Source of the DNA: Saccharomycopsis crataegensis
Taxonomy: Eukaryota; Ascomycota; Saccharomycetes; Ascoideales; Saccharomycopsidaceae
Length of the DNA: 64,000 nucleotides
Direction: 5' to 3'
NCBI RefSeq assembly: GCF_037102585.1
Contig: NW_027043820.1
Coordinates: 372,001-436,000, forward strand
Shown: positions 43,541-51,615 of the stretch, piece after piece
Numbering within the stretch: position 1 is the first letter of the stretch
Layout of the letters: the number at the start of each line of letters is the position of its first letter
Made by a program: the position numbers and the translations under genes
The notes under the pieces: model-generated
The model's database searches: none
Told to the model about the DNA's origin: nothing
The model's input: only the letters and a program-made list of their open reading frames with translations

Positions 43541-43753
43541 AAAAGGAAAACATATCGAAGACCCAAATGACTGTTGATCTCGAAAAGGACTACGCGTTGT
43601 CATATACCCAGGAAAGGCAGACCCAGTACATGTTCCCCAAAACCTGGATTCGTTTAAATTCCTTATGAGAAACGGATACAACTTCACGACGAACTTGATG
43701 ACTTTATGGCTAGTAATAATGATCGAGACGACTCATTCTCCGAGGGGGGATAA

Positions 43754-44048
43754 TGTTATATTATGGGATCATGGTTAGGTTGTGTCCTGGTTACCATCGG
43801 TATGGTACCATACGGAACCCATGATCGGCATTACCTCATCGAGGTATCACCTTATGTCCCACCGCTTATCTCTTATCCTTGTCGTATCGCCTTATGTTTA
43901 GCCTTTTATTCCCAGAACGGGTCCAACACCCCATTATTAGTTTCAATCATTTTATTTATTTAAGGATTCAACATTCCTTTAGTTTTGACCTTGATTTAGT
44001 TTAGGAAAGACAAGTCTCTTTGGATATAAAATACTGCCTGTAATCTCC
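43754..44048 (+). repeat. G3 3' LTR, first ~295 bp
   Basis: Starts TGTTATATTATGGG and is cut at CTGTAATCTCC by the poly(T) of LINE C2. The missing end lies 19 kb away at 62964-63005. Three stacked LINEs and a copia element account for the gap. Confidence 0.85.
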
Positions 44049-44274
44049 TTTTTTTTTTTTTCCTTCAAAGTTCGATTTATTAATAAATATATAATTATAT
44101 ATAATTATATATATCTATGTAAAATCTTATAAGCTAATGCTCATTATATATGTTAGGGAAAACCATATCCTATGGTGAAAAACCCTTTAGTGATAATTAT
44201 TAGTATTTAAATAAAATGTTTTTTTTGTTATTGTTTTTGTTAATTTTTTTTTCTTTTTTGTTTTGATCGACTAT

Positions 44275-47200
44275 TCAGCTCCCAGTAGTAATGATATAAA
44301 TCAAGTTGTTAATTGATGTGTTCCAATCAATTTGGTTATGATATCTTAGGCGTGAGAGTTTGCGTTGATAGCATAGATAGCGGTCGATCTTTTTGATTGT
44401 TGATTCTGAATGATTGGGAGCGATTAAGTTATTCCATGCTAATGGAATTGGGATTTTCAATCTTGACCATAACTCGGTTGATAATGGGCATTGAATTAGG
44501 AAATGGGTCATTTTGATCTTGACTTGGAGTTCTGGTGATTCATGTTGTTGGTCTTGAGAGACGGTTTCGAGCCCGCAATAGTGACATTTTCTATGTTGGT
44601 AAAAAAATTGTTCAGCACCTAAGTGGAATATGTGTATGTTTTCAAAGTAACCAGGGCTATTATGTTGGTATTTGTGGAGTCTCTTCCAGAAAGAGTTTTG
44701 TTTCGTTTGGGTGACTTCTTGGATATTGGTTAAAGGGGTGGATAATTTATGTTTATCAATTCTGGCTCTTTTTTTCTTGCTTCCCTGTTTGTGTTCAAAC
44801 TCTATGACCAGTTTTGGGATCTCCATTTGATAGATAGTTGGTATACCGTCTTGAATGGACTTGGCAAGGTCTGAGTGTTTGATATTCATTGGGTTCAATG
44901 TTTGTTGTTGAGATATTGGTTTGGACAATAATTTATACCAAGCCACAAAAGCACATTTTTCCGCTGTGGTGAACATTGGAAGATTTATAACCTGGTTGAG
45001 TATGGACCTGCTGTCTCTCTTATTCTTGATATTGATCTGGTCACCCAATATTAACCGCCACCAGTATTGGGTTTTTATATATCCTTGTATCGACTGCTCT
45101 TCCTCGGATAGATTTTGTTTGATGATCATGTTTATTGCTAGTTGGAGCTTGAATCGGAGTAACTGGCAATATGGGTTTAAAGATTGGAGAAAGAGTTGTT
45201 GAAAGATTTTTGCCTTGCGGTAGCTCAATTGGCTTTTGATATCCACCATGCCATATCCTCCTTTCAATGGGCTTGTTTTTAAAGTGTCCATGGAGATTTT
45301 CAGTTTTTTGTTCACCTGGTTTTTGATGGATTGTTCTAGCAAATCTATTTGGTCTGGAAGCATAGGTGCATGAATCTCGTGGTAATATAGCTTAGACAAG
45401 ATATATGTGTTATATCCGACTATTTGACTTGATATTGGTAGTGAACTCATGTTGGTCATGTAATATTTGGTGCTGATGTCTTTTTGGAGAGTATTAGGCC
45501 AGGTTTGACACGCGTTCCCAATTTTAACGCCTAGATATTGGATTTCATAATTATTGTCAGCAATATCTATTTGGAAGTCGGACTGGGATGGTATTTGATC
45601 GCATGGAACAATTAATCTGGATTTGCTTTTGTTTAATTTAGAACCACTGACTTGTTCGAACGCCTGAATTATCTTCATAGTGTTTTTGAAGTCATTATGA
45701 TCTCTCAAGAATAAGGTAACATCATCTGCATAGGCAAGGTATTTGACTCTGGGGATGATGTTTGGTTGGATCTTATGGTTGTAACTGAATCCTTTATTTA
45801 ATCTTTGGATGGCTCTTAGAAAAGGTTCAAGGGCTAACGCGAAAATTGTTGGTGAAAGTGGGTTGCCCTGAAGGGTTCCGTTTCTTAATGGGAAAGAAGG
45901 GCCTGTAATGTTATTTAGGCAAATGGTTCCGAGGGCTTTGGTAAGGATAGCGTGAATAGTTTCCGTCATTTTTCCAAAATTGAGTTTTCGAAGTAATATT
46001 TTAAGGTATAGATGGGAAATCTGGTCAAAAGCCTTTTCAAAGTCAGCAAGCATGATTCGGTGGTTAGTAGAATGATTGACATGTGGCTTGTCTTGTGGGG
46101 ATATTAAACTGGAAAGCAAGTCACCGAAAATTGTTATATTAGAGAAGGAGGATCTTTCAGGTATGAAACCAACTTGATTTGGGCCGATAATTTTTTGCAA
46201 GAACGGGAGCAAACGGGCGTTGATGATGCTGGAAAAGAGTTTCAAATTTGTGTTGATTAATGCTATGGGCCTGTAATTCTCCACTTTTTGAACATCTTTG
46301 TTTGGTTTTGGTATGAGAGTGAATTTTATGGTTCGATAGTTGAATGGAATTTCCCCTGAAGAAAGAATTTGGTTAAATTCTTTTAGAAGTATGTGTTTTA
46401 TCTGAGGAAAGAGAGACTTATAAACGCCGTATGGTATACCATCTACCCCGGGGGCGGATTGAGTATTGGATTCAGTAACGGCATATTCCAATTCTGTCAT
46501 GGTGATTGGTTTGTTCAAGTTGTTGGATTCAGTGTTGGTTAGTGGTAACTGATCTCCAAAGGAGGCGTTGATGAACCTTTCTATATTTTCCGAGCTCTTT
46601 GAACCACGAGATCCATCGTAGAGTTTTTGATAGTAATTGGTTACTTCTAGAAGCATGTCTTGCTGTGATGTCAATAAAGCGCCATCTGAAGCTTTGAGGG
46701 CTTTGATTGGGCGCGGTCTGGAGTGTTGGTGGAACCTAGTTCTTATGTGGTCATAATAATTTGGTTCATCAGTATTTTCTGTTATTTTCTTGTGTACCAT
46801 CGTCAAAAAATTCAGCTTCAAGCGAATCTCGGAAATGAGGTCTGAAGTAGAGTTCACAGTGGGTGGAAACTTGATCTTCAGAAGCCATTGAATAATATGA
46901 TTTTTAATAATATTATGTTGGGGGATGTAAGTCATTGCATGAGGTTGAGTGTTGATTTCAAGAATAATAGAATCGTGAGTTGAAGAAGACTTTAGATAGT
47001 TTTGTTGGGACATTTGAATATGAAATCTGTTTTTGTCGGAGATCATGGACTGACTGATATAAAAACGATCTATTCTGCGACTACTTTCTTCCGTGGTGGA
47101 TTGGTTAGTCCAATTCTTTTTAATGTGGTGCAATTTTGGATGTTCATAGATATCTGCTAGCTTGAAAGTTTTGATTAGCTTTTTAAGCGACTCGGACGAT

Positions 47201-47706
47201 CTTTGTTCGCGAGAACGGAAGTTAGCAGAGTCTCTTGAATTGACAAAATTATTAAAGTCACCTCCGAGAATGATGTTGATGGTCTTATTGTTGCTTCTCG
47301 CTCTGAGAGCGGTAAGCTGGGTTTGGAGGGTGATGGAGAGTTGATTTTGAAGGAGGATTTGTTTTTGGTAATCAGCAGATGGGTTGTAGATATTGATTAG
47401 CCAAAGCCAGTTATTGGCATCTTGTTCAATAATGGCATCTGTGATATAAACCTGGAGCTGGCTCAGTACTGCAATTGTTAGCAATGAATGATCAACGACC
47501 TTTATGTGGTCCTCAATTATAATAGCTGTGCGGGATGATGGAGTATTTTTATAAATTTTTTTGTTTTGGTGTTGGAAGAGGAAGTCCTCGCCAAGATTAA
47601 GTTCTTGAAACATTGAAATGTTATATTGGTTTGATAGATGGAGAATTTTGGAGTCATCCAATCTCAATCTTTGGATGTTTTGACTAATGATCGATAGTTT
47701 ACTCAT
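44275..47706 (-). CDS. LINE-C ORF2 (endonuclease-reverse transcriptase)
   Basis: 1143 residues from the ATG at 47704-47706 (MSKLSIISQNIQRLRL). An in-frame ATG 13 codons upstream lies inside ORF1 and is less likely. APE-like endonuclease in the first ~260 residues: QNIQR, FQELN, GGDFNN, RRIDRFYIS, STHDS. Reverse transcriptase in the middle: NYRPIALINT, FEKAFDQISH, the YADD catalytic box, GTLQGNPLSP. C-terminal zinc motif: CHYC ... HFLIQC. It nicks the target and copies the LINE RNA in place. The start overlaps the ORF1 stop by 8 nt (ATGAGTAA). No break is seen. Confidence 0.92.
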   Translation of the reverse strand: MSKLSIISQNIQRLRLDDSKILHLSNQYNISMFQELNLGEDFLFQHQNKKIYKNTPSSRTAIIIEDHIKVVDHSLLTIAVLSQLQVYITDAIIEQDANNWLWLINIYNPSADYQKQILLQNQLSITLQTQLTALRARSNNKTINIILGGDFNNFVNSRDSANFRSREQRSSESLKKLIKTFKLADIYEHPKLHHIKKNWTNQSTTEESSRRIDRFYISQSMISDKNRFHIQMSQQNYLKSSSTHDSIILEINTQPHAMTYIPQHNIIKNHIIQWLLKIKFPPTVNSTSDLISEIRLKLNFLTMVHKKITENTDEPNYYDHIRTRFHQHSRPRPIKALKASDGALLTSQQDMLLEVTNYYQKLYDGSRGSKSSENIERFINASFGDQLPLTNTESNNLNKPITMTELEYAVTESNTQSAPGVDGIPYGVYKSLFPQIKHILLKEFNQILSSGEIPFNYRTIKFTLIPKPNKDVQKVENYRPIALINTNLKLFSSIINARLLPFLQKIIGPNQVGFIPERSSFSNITIFGDLLSSLISPQDKPHVNHSTNHRIMLADFEKAFDQISHLYLKILLRKLNFGKMTETIHAILTKALGTICLNNITGPSFPLRNGTLQGNPLSPTIFALALEPFLRAIQRLNKGFSYNHKIQPNIIPRVKYLAYADDVTLFLRDHNDFKNTMKIIQAFEQVSGSKLNKSKSRLIVPCDQIPSQSDFQIDIADNNYEIQYLGVKIGNACQTWPNTLQKDISTKYYMTNMSSLPISSQIVGYNTYILSKLYYHEIHAPMLPDQIDLLEQSIKNQVNKKLKISMDTLKTSPLKGGYGMVDIKSQLSYRKAKIFQQLFLQSLNPYCQLLRFKLQLAINMIIKQNLSEEEQSIQGYIKTQYWWRLILGDQINIKNKRDSRSILNQVINLPMFTTAEKCAFVAWYKLLSKPISQQQTLNPMNIKHSDLAKSIQDGIPTIYQMEIPKLVIEFEHKQGSKKKRARIDKHKLSTPLTNIQEVTQTKQNSFWKRLHKYQHNSPGYFENIHIFHLGAEQFFYQHRKCHYCGLETVSQDQQHESPELQVKIKMTHFLIQCPLSTELWSRLKIPIPLAWNNLIAPNHSESTIKKIDRYLCYQRKLSRLRYHNQIDWNTSINNLIYIITTGS

Positions 47707-50404
47707 TTTGTGTATGAGAGGCGTTTTTTGTGACATTTGAGCCATCTGATTGAGGTGAATTTATTTCGTTGTTGTTATCCTCCAGGGGGGAAGATTGTTC
47801 TTTTGACAGAAGCTTCATTGGCCGGGGAGTAAATGATTCCAGTGGCGTGGGCATTTTGTCTAAGTTTTCCAGGATAGTTGGATGTTTTGAGAAGGGGGAA
47901 GCTGAATGAGGTGAGGTAGTAATAGGGGTAGGAACAGAGGTAGGGACAGAAGCAGGGACAGAATCAGGGGCAGAAGCAGGGATAGAAGAAGTGGCAGAAG
48001 CAGGGGCAGAAGCAGGGGCAGAAGCAGGGATAGAAGAAGTGGCCAGAGCCGAGGAAGTGACAGTATCACGGGCAGGGGTAGGTGAAGGAGGAATGTTGGC
48101 AGCAGAAGAAGTAGTATGATGTTGTGAGTTTACTTCTTGATGTCTGCGAGAAACACGGACCTGAGGGTGGGATGAAGGTGAGGCGAGGATCTTTTTGGAG
48201 ACCTTGCTAATATGGGCCAGCTTGATGGCGCTAATGGCCGCGAACTTGGCGTGCTTCTTAGATTTACCTTTCTTGGACAATAATTCTATTGGTTTGGTTT
48301 GATGTCTGAGAGTAGCAGTGTGTTGGGTTGTAGAGGTTTCGAGTTCATCCATGGATTGGTCTGCATCAGTAGAGAGGCCTTCCTCTAAAGCATCTTCCTC
48401 ATTGGATGGGTAGTTCTTTTCCAAAGTATCGTCCTCATCAATAATTGAATCATCAACATTTTCTTCTTCATTTGCCAATAAGTCGAAAGGGTTTGAATGT
48501 GGTTTAGAATATTCTGGAGTAGCCGGTTTATTCAGTTTTATTTTTCTTTTTTCGACAGTCTGAAAACCATAGTTTAATTTGTGGTTTGGTTTGACTGCTT
48601 TTCCAGAATTTTGTTTCGGAGAGTGTTTTTCTGGAACTTCCGGATTCACAATAGGTGCTCTTTGTTGCTTTTTGAAATAACAATCTTTTGCCCTATGGGA
48701 TAATTTCTTGCAAATGGCACAAGATGACGTCTTGCAGTCAAAACGAGTGTGTTCACGGGAACCACATGCAGTGCAGTGGACGCATTTCGTGATGACTCTG
48801 GAGCGGAAATTTTTGTCATTGAAGAGTGGAAGGGATTTTCCTGAGTCAATTTCAATATAACCATAAGTGACAATACTGGCAGCTTTGCTAGCTTCTTCCG
48901 TAAAGTGAACGGTGTTGATTGGAAAGAAGGATGATGGATCAATTCCGGATTCATTGAAGACATGGTCAAGAAGTTTTTCCCGGTTAAATTCAGTAAACTC
49001 GGAATTCATTTCAATCTCAATTAAATGGGATTCCTTATTCATTGTGTTTAACAAAGACCCTGGCGTGTAGGTATAATTTCCAACTGTAACTTTAAGGTGG
49101 ATGTTAAGATATTCAATTAAAAGATTTCTGTCCTTCTTGAAGATATCAGAGCCTGTATCCTGAGGGTTTGGGATGAAGTTTGAGTTAAGGCAGATCTTCT
49201 TATTAAAAATAACCAAGTGGTTGAGGGCCCCTTTTAAGTTTTCCCTGATTATGATCAAATCCTTATCTGGTTCGTTGGATGACTGTGTAATAGTATCAAG
49301 TTCTTTGGATAACTTAGTGAGTCCGTTTTTGATGGATTCCAAGTGTTTTTCAAGAGGAAACTCTGTAAAGATATCTTTTGGGATCTTAAAGTAGATTAAG
49401 ATATCCTTAAGATGCTGTTGGCTCATGATAAATTCCAAGTAGTTCTCCAAGCTGATTCTAGAGTTTCTGAATCTGTTGAATTCGTTTGTCATATTAAAAC
49501 TGGTGTAGTTTTGGAAGAAATCTTCAATTTCCATGATCTTGACGAGTTCCTCGCGTTTTTCTTTGGATTTAATAATAGCAGGATTGGAGGTGGAGAACAA
49601 TTTTCCTGATTTGCGTTTCTCGCTTATGGCATATTCCAATACGTCGCGGTGCTTAAAGTCAAGGATTTTGATGTGACTTGCCCATTTGAAAGTTCTTTCA
49701 AATTTCATCAACACGTTTTGGAAGGATGGATCATTGGTGTTTGTAGTGGCTCGAGGTGTGCGCTTGTCTCCAGCGGTGGCTTGAGCATAGGTTTGGATTG
49801 GTCTTGTCACATTGACAGCTGGAGCCACCGGATTGGAGGCCGTAGTTGGAGAGGCGACAGTAGAAGATGAGACAGAGGGAACAGGAACAGCAGGAACAGA
49901 AACAGAAGGAACAGAAACAGAATTTTTTTTTGGGTTTTGAGAATTTTCGATTTTTTTTTGGTTTTCGGAGTTTTCATTAATAAAATCAGTAGAAATAACG
50001 GCTTGGGTTGGAATAACAGGATTATGCATGTCAATGTCAGTGTCACATGCTGCATGAGAATTGCGATCGCAATCAACTGAAGAAACGTTAATTGCTGGAG
50101 AGGTAGTTGGGGTAGAAATGGCGTTGGAATCCATGTTTTGGTCCGCTTTAGGATCTTCTGAAGCAGTTAAAAAGGTTTCAACAGTACTATTAATAGTATT
50201 GTCGGCTGCATCAGTAATTTCTTCATCGGAATCTTGATCTTTAGCTTGTTTGTTTATGTTTGCTATCGGGATCGGGGTTTCAGATGTTGCGCCAACATCC
50301 AATGAAGAGCCCAAAGAAACCGGGGTTTCAATGATTGGGGGATCATTAGAAGGGTCGGTGGAGTAGTTTGGAGTAGCTTTATTACTATTTCTAGTGGTTC
50401 TCAT
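47699..50404 (-). CDS. LINE-C ORF1 (CCHC nucleic-acid-binding protein)
   Basis: 901 residues from ATG 50402-50404; upstream codons are poly(A)-encoded lysines. The N-terminus has NYSTDPSNDPP, shared with LINE-A and LINE-B. A Pro/Val/Ser-rich low-complexity stretch and the motif TYAQATAG follow. Two CCHC knuckles are near the middle (C-TA-C-GSRE-H-TRFD-C and C-AI-C-KKLS-H-RAKD-C). Then come basic and acidic linkers and an imperfect Ala/Pro/Ser repeat near the C-terminus (about 47930-48060). It probably binds LINE RNA. The frame is fully open. Confidence 0.88.
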   Translation of the reverse strand: MRTTRNSNKATPNYSTDPSNDPPIIETPVSLGSSLDVGATSETPIPIANINKQAKDQDSDEEITDAADNTINSTVETFLTASEDPKADQNMDSNAISTPTTSPAINVSSVDCDRNSHAACDTDIDMHNPVIPTQAVISTDFINENSENQKKIENSQNPKKNSVSVPSVSVPAVPVPSVSSSTVASPTTASNPVAPAVNVTRPIQTYAQATAGDKRTPRATTNTNDPSFQNVLMKFERTFKWASHIKILDFKHRDVLEYAISEKRKSGKLFSTSNPAIIKSKEKREELVKIMEIEDFFQNYTSFNMTNEFNRFRNSRISLENYLEFIMSQQHLKDILIYFKIPKDIFTEFPLEKHLESIKNGLTKLSKELDTITQSSNEPDKDLIIIRENLKGALNHLVIFNKKICLNSNFIPNPQDTGSDIFKKDRNLLIEYLNIHLKVTVGNYTYTPGSLLNTMNKESHLIEIEMNSEFTEFNREKLLDHVFNESGIDPSSFFPINTVHFTEEASKAASIVTYGYIEIDSGKSLPLFNDKNFRSRVITKCVHCTACGSREHTRFDCKTSSCAICKKLSHRAKDCYFKKQQRAPIVNPEVPEKHSPKQNSGKAVKPNHKLNYGFQTVEKRKIKLNKPATPEYSKPHSNPFDLLANEEENVDDSIIDEDDTLEKNYPSNEEDALEEGLSTDADQSMDELETSTTQHTATLRHQTKPIELLSKKGKSKKHAKFAAISAIKLAHISKVSKKILASPSSHPQVRVSRRHQEVNSQHHTTSSAANIPPSPTPARDTVTSSALATSSIPASAPASAPASATSSIPASAPDSVPASVPTSVPTPITTSPHSASPFSKHPTILENLDKMPTPLESFTPRPMKLLSKEQSSPLEDNNNEINSPQSDGSNVTKNASHTQNE

Positions 50405-50445
50405 GATAAAATCGTCCTTTTTTTTTTTTTTATTTTTTTTTACTT

Positions 50446-50491
50446 TTTTTTTTTTAAAGACAAAATTTTTTTTTTTAGAGAGGGATTTTAC
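50446..50491 (-). repeat. Minute LINE-B 3' tail and T-rich filler
   Basis: A T-run followed by AAAGACAAAATT (50456-50467) equals the last few bases of LINE-B. It is wedged between the 5' end of C2 and the poly(T) of C3. It is either an extremely 5'-truncated LINE-B insertion or a template-switch scar. AGAGAGGGATTTTAC after it is unassigned. Confidence 0.55.
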
Positions 50492-51237
50492 TTTTTTTTT
50501 TCCTTCAAAGTTCAATTTATTAATAAATATATAATTATATATATCTATGTAAAATCTTATAAGCTAATGCTCATTATATATGTTAGGGAAAACCATATCA
50601 TATGGTGAAAAACCCTTTAGTGATAATTATTAGTATTTAAATAAAATGTTTTTTTTTGTTATTGTTTTTGTTATTTTTTTTTTTTTTCTTTTTTGTTTTG
50701 ATCGACTATTCAGCTCCCAGTAGTAATGATATAAATCAAGTTGTTAATTGATGTGTTCCAATCAATTTGGTTATGATATCTTAGGCGTGAGAGTTTGCGT
50801 TGATAGCATAGATAGCGGTCGATCTTTTTGATTGTTGATTCTGAATGATTGGGAGCGATTAAGTTATTCCATGCTAATGGAATTGGGATTTTCAATCTTG
50901 ACCATAACTCGGTTGATAATGGGCATTGAATTAGGAAATGGGTCATTTTGATCTTGACTTGGAGTTCTGGTGATTCATGTTGTTGGTCTTGAGAGACGGT
51001 TTCGAGCCCGCAATAGTGACATTTTCTATGTTGGTAAAAAAATTGTTCAGCACCTAAGTGGAATATGTGTATGTTTTCAAAGTAACCAGGGCTATTATGT
51101 TGGTATTTGTGGAGTCTCTTCCAGAAAGAGTTTTGTTTCGTTTGGGTGACTTCTTGGATATTGGTTAAAGTGGTGGATAATTTATGTTTATCAATTCTGG
51201 CTCTTTTTTTCTTGCTTCCCTGTTTGTGTTCAAACTC
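50492..51237 (-). mobile_element. LINE-C copy C3, 3' part
   Basis: LINE-C 3' UTR and the ORF2 C-terminus (stop near 50710), nearly identical to C2. A copia element with TSD AACTC interrupts it at 51237/56331. The LINE then continues to 56508, where it meets its own inverted piece. Confidence 0.88.
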
Positions 51238-51615
51238 TGTTGAGTTGGCAATCCAAAGTTATGTGGTTAGTCATTGTTCATGGAACCTTCTAGAACTTAT
51301 GGAACCTTCTAGAACTTATGGAACCTTCTGGAATTCCATGGAACATTCTAGAACTCATGGAACCTTCTAGAATTCCATGGAACATTCTAGAACTCATGGA
51401 ACCTTCTAGAATTCCATGGAACATTCTAGAGCTTATGGAACCTTCTAGAACCCATTGAGATTAATATAAATATGGGCCATGCCCCCCATAGTCTGAGTTT
51501 GTCCTTTATATAATTTAGATAGTTAACAAGTAAAACAAGTATAACAAGGGAATAAATATTATTGAATATTATTGTTATCAATGTCTTTTGTAACTAGAGT
51601 TACAAAACTACAACA
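51238..51615 (+). repeat. Copia family-2 5' LTR (378 bp)
   Basis: TGTTGAGTTGGCAATCC...ACTACAACA. It holds a ~170-bp array of GGAAC/TTCTAGAA units (51281-51452), then TATAAATATGGG and a CCCCAT arm near 51468-51490. No visible difference from 55953-56330. Confidence 0.95.
51281..51452 (+). promoter_or_regulatory. Array of heat-shock-element-like units in the LTR
   Basis: About nine ~20-bp units each contain GAA-nn-TTC-nn-GAA (for example GGAACATTCTAGAAC). This is the inverted nGAAn pattern bound by heat-shock factor (established for yeast HSF1). At least seven units fit fully by eye. The array lies upstream of the TATA-like box, where a UAS would be expected. The same array is in the 3' LTR at ~55995-56167. 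Binding is inferred. Confidence 0.65.

Larger units (their letters stand above)
39313..44048 (+). mobile_element. Ty3/gypsy-derived element G3 (old, non-coding interior)
   Basis: Parts: remainder of the 5' LTR 39313-39600 (its first 44 bp are at 30320-30363); the same primer-binding site as G1 and G2; about 4.15 kb interior without long frames; a last ~200 bp of interior recognisably related to the end of G1 pol; polypurine run; 3' LTR 43754-44048, finished at 62964-63005. The two LTRs differ at many sites and by indels, so it is old or chimeric. It is broken in many places, or was a non-autonomous (LARD-like) derivative to begin with. No target duplication is seen. Confidence 0.72.
44049..50445 (-). 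mobile_element. LINE-C copy C2 (full length, both ORFs open)
   Basis: L1-type LINE: poly(A) as a T-run at ~44049-44061, 3' UTR with hairpin ACCATA(44162-44167)/TATGGT(44171-44176), ORF2 44275-47706, ORF1 47699-50404, and an A-rich leader of ~40 nt. Both frames are open from end to end, so this is the best candidate for a complete LINE in the window. It sits inside the G3 3' LTR. Confidence 0.9.

Noticed and set aside
47930-48060. Ala/Pro/Ser repeat in LINE-C ORF1 as a separate minisatellite
   Set aside because: It is an imperfect in-frame repeat inside an open ORF1, more simply a low-complexity protein linker.
51281-51452. CRISPR-like regularly spaced repeats
   Set aside because: The ~20-bp units are contiguous inside an LTR with no unique spacers, the context is eukaryotic, and the units fit heat-shock elements better.
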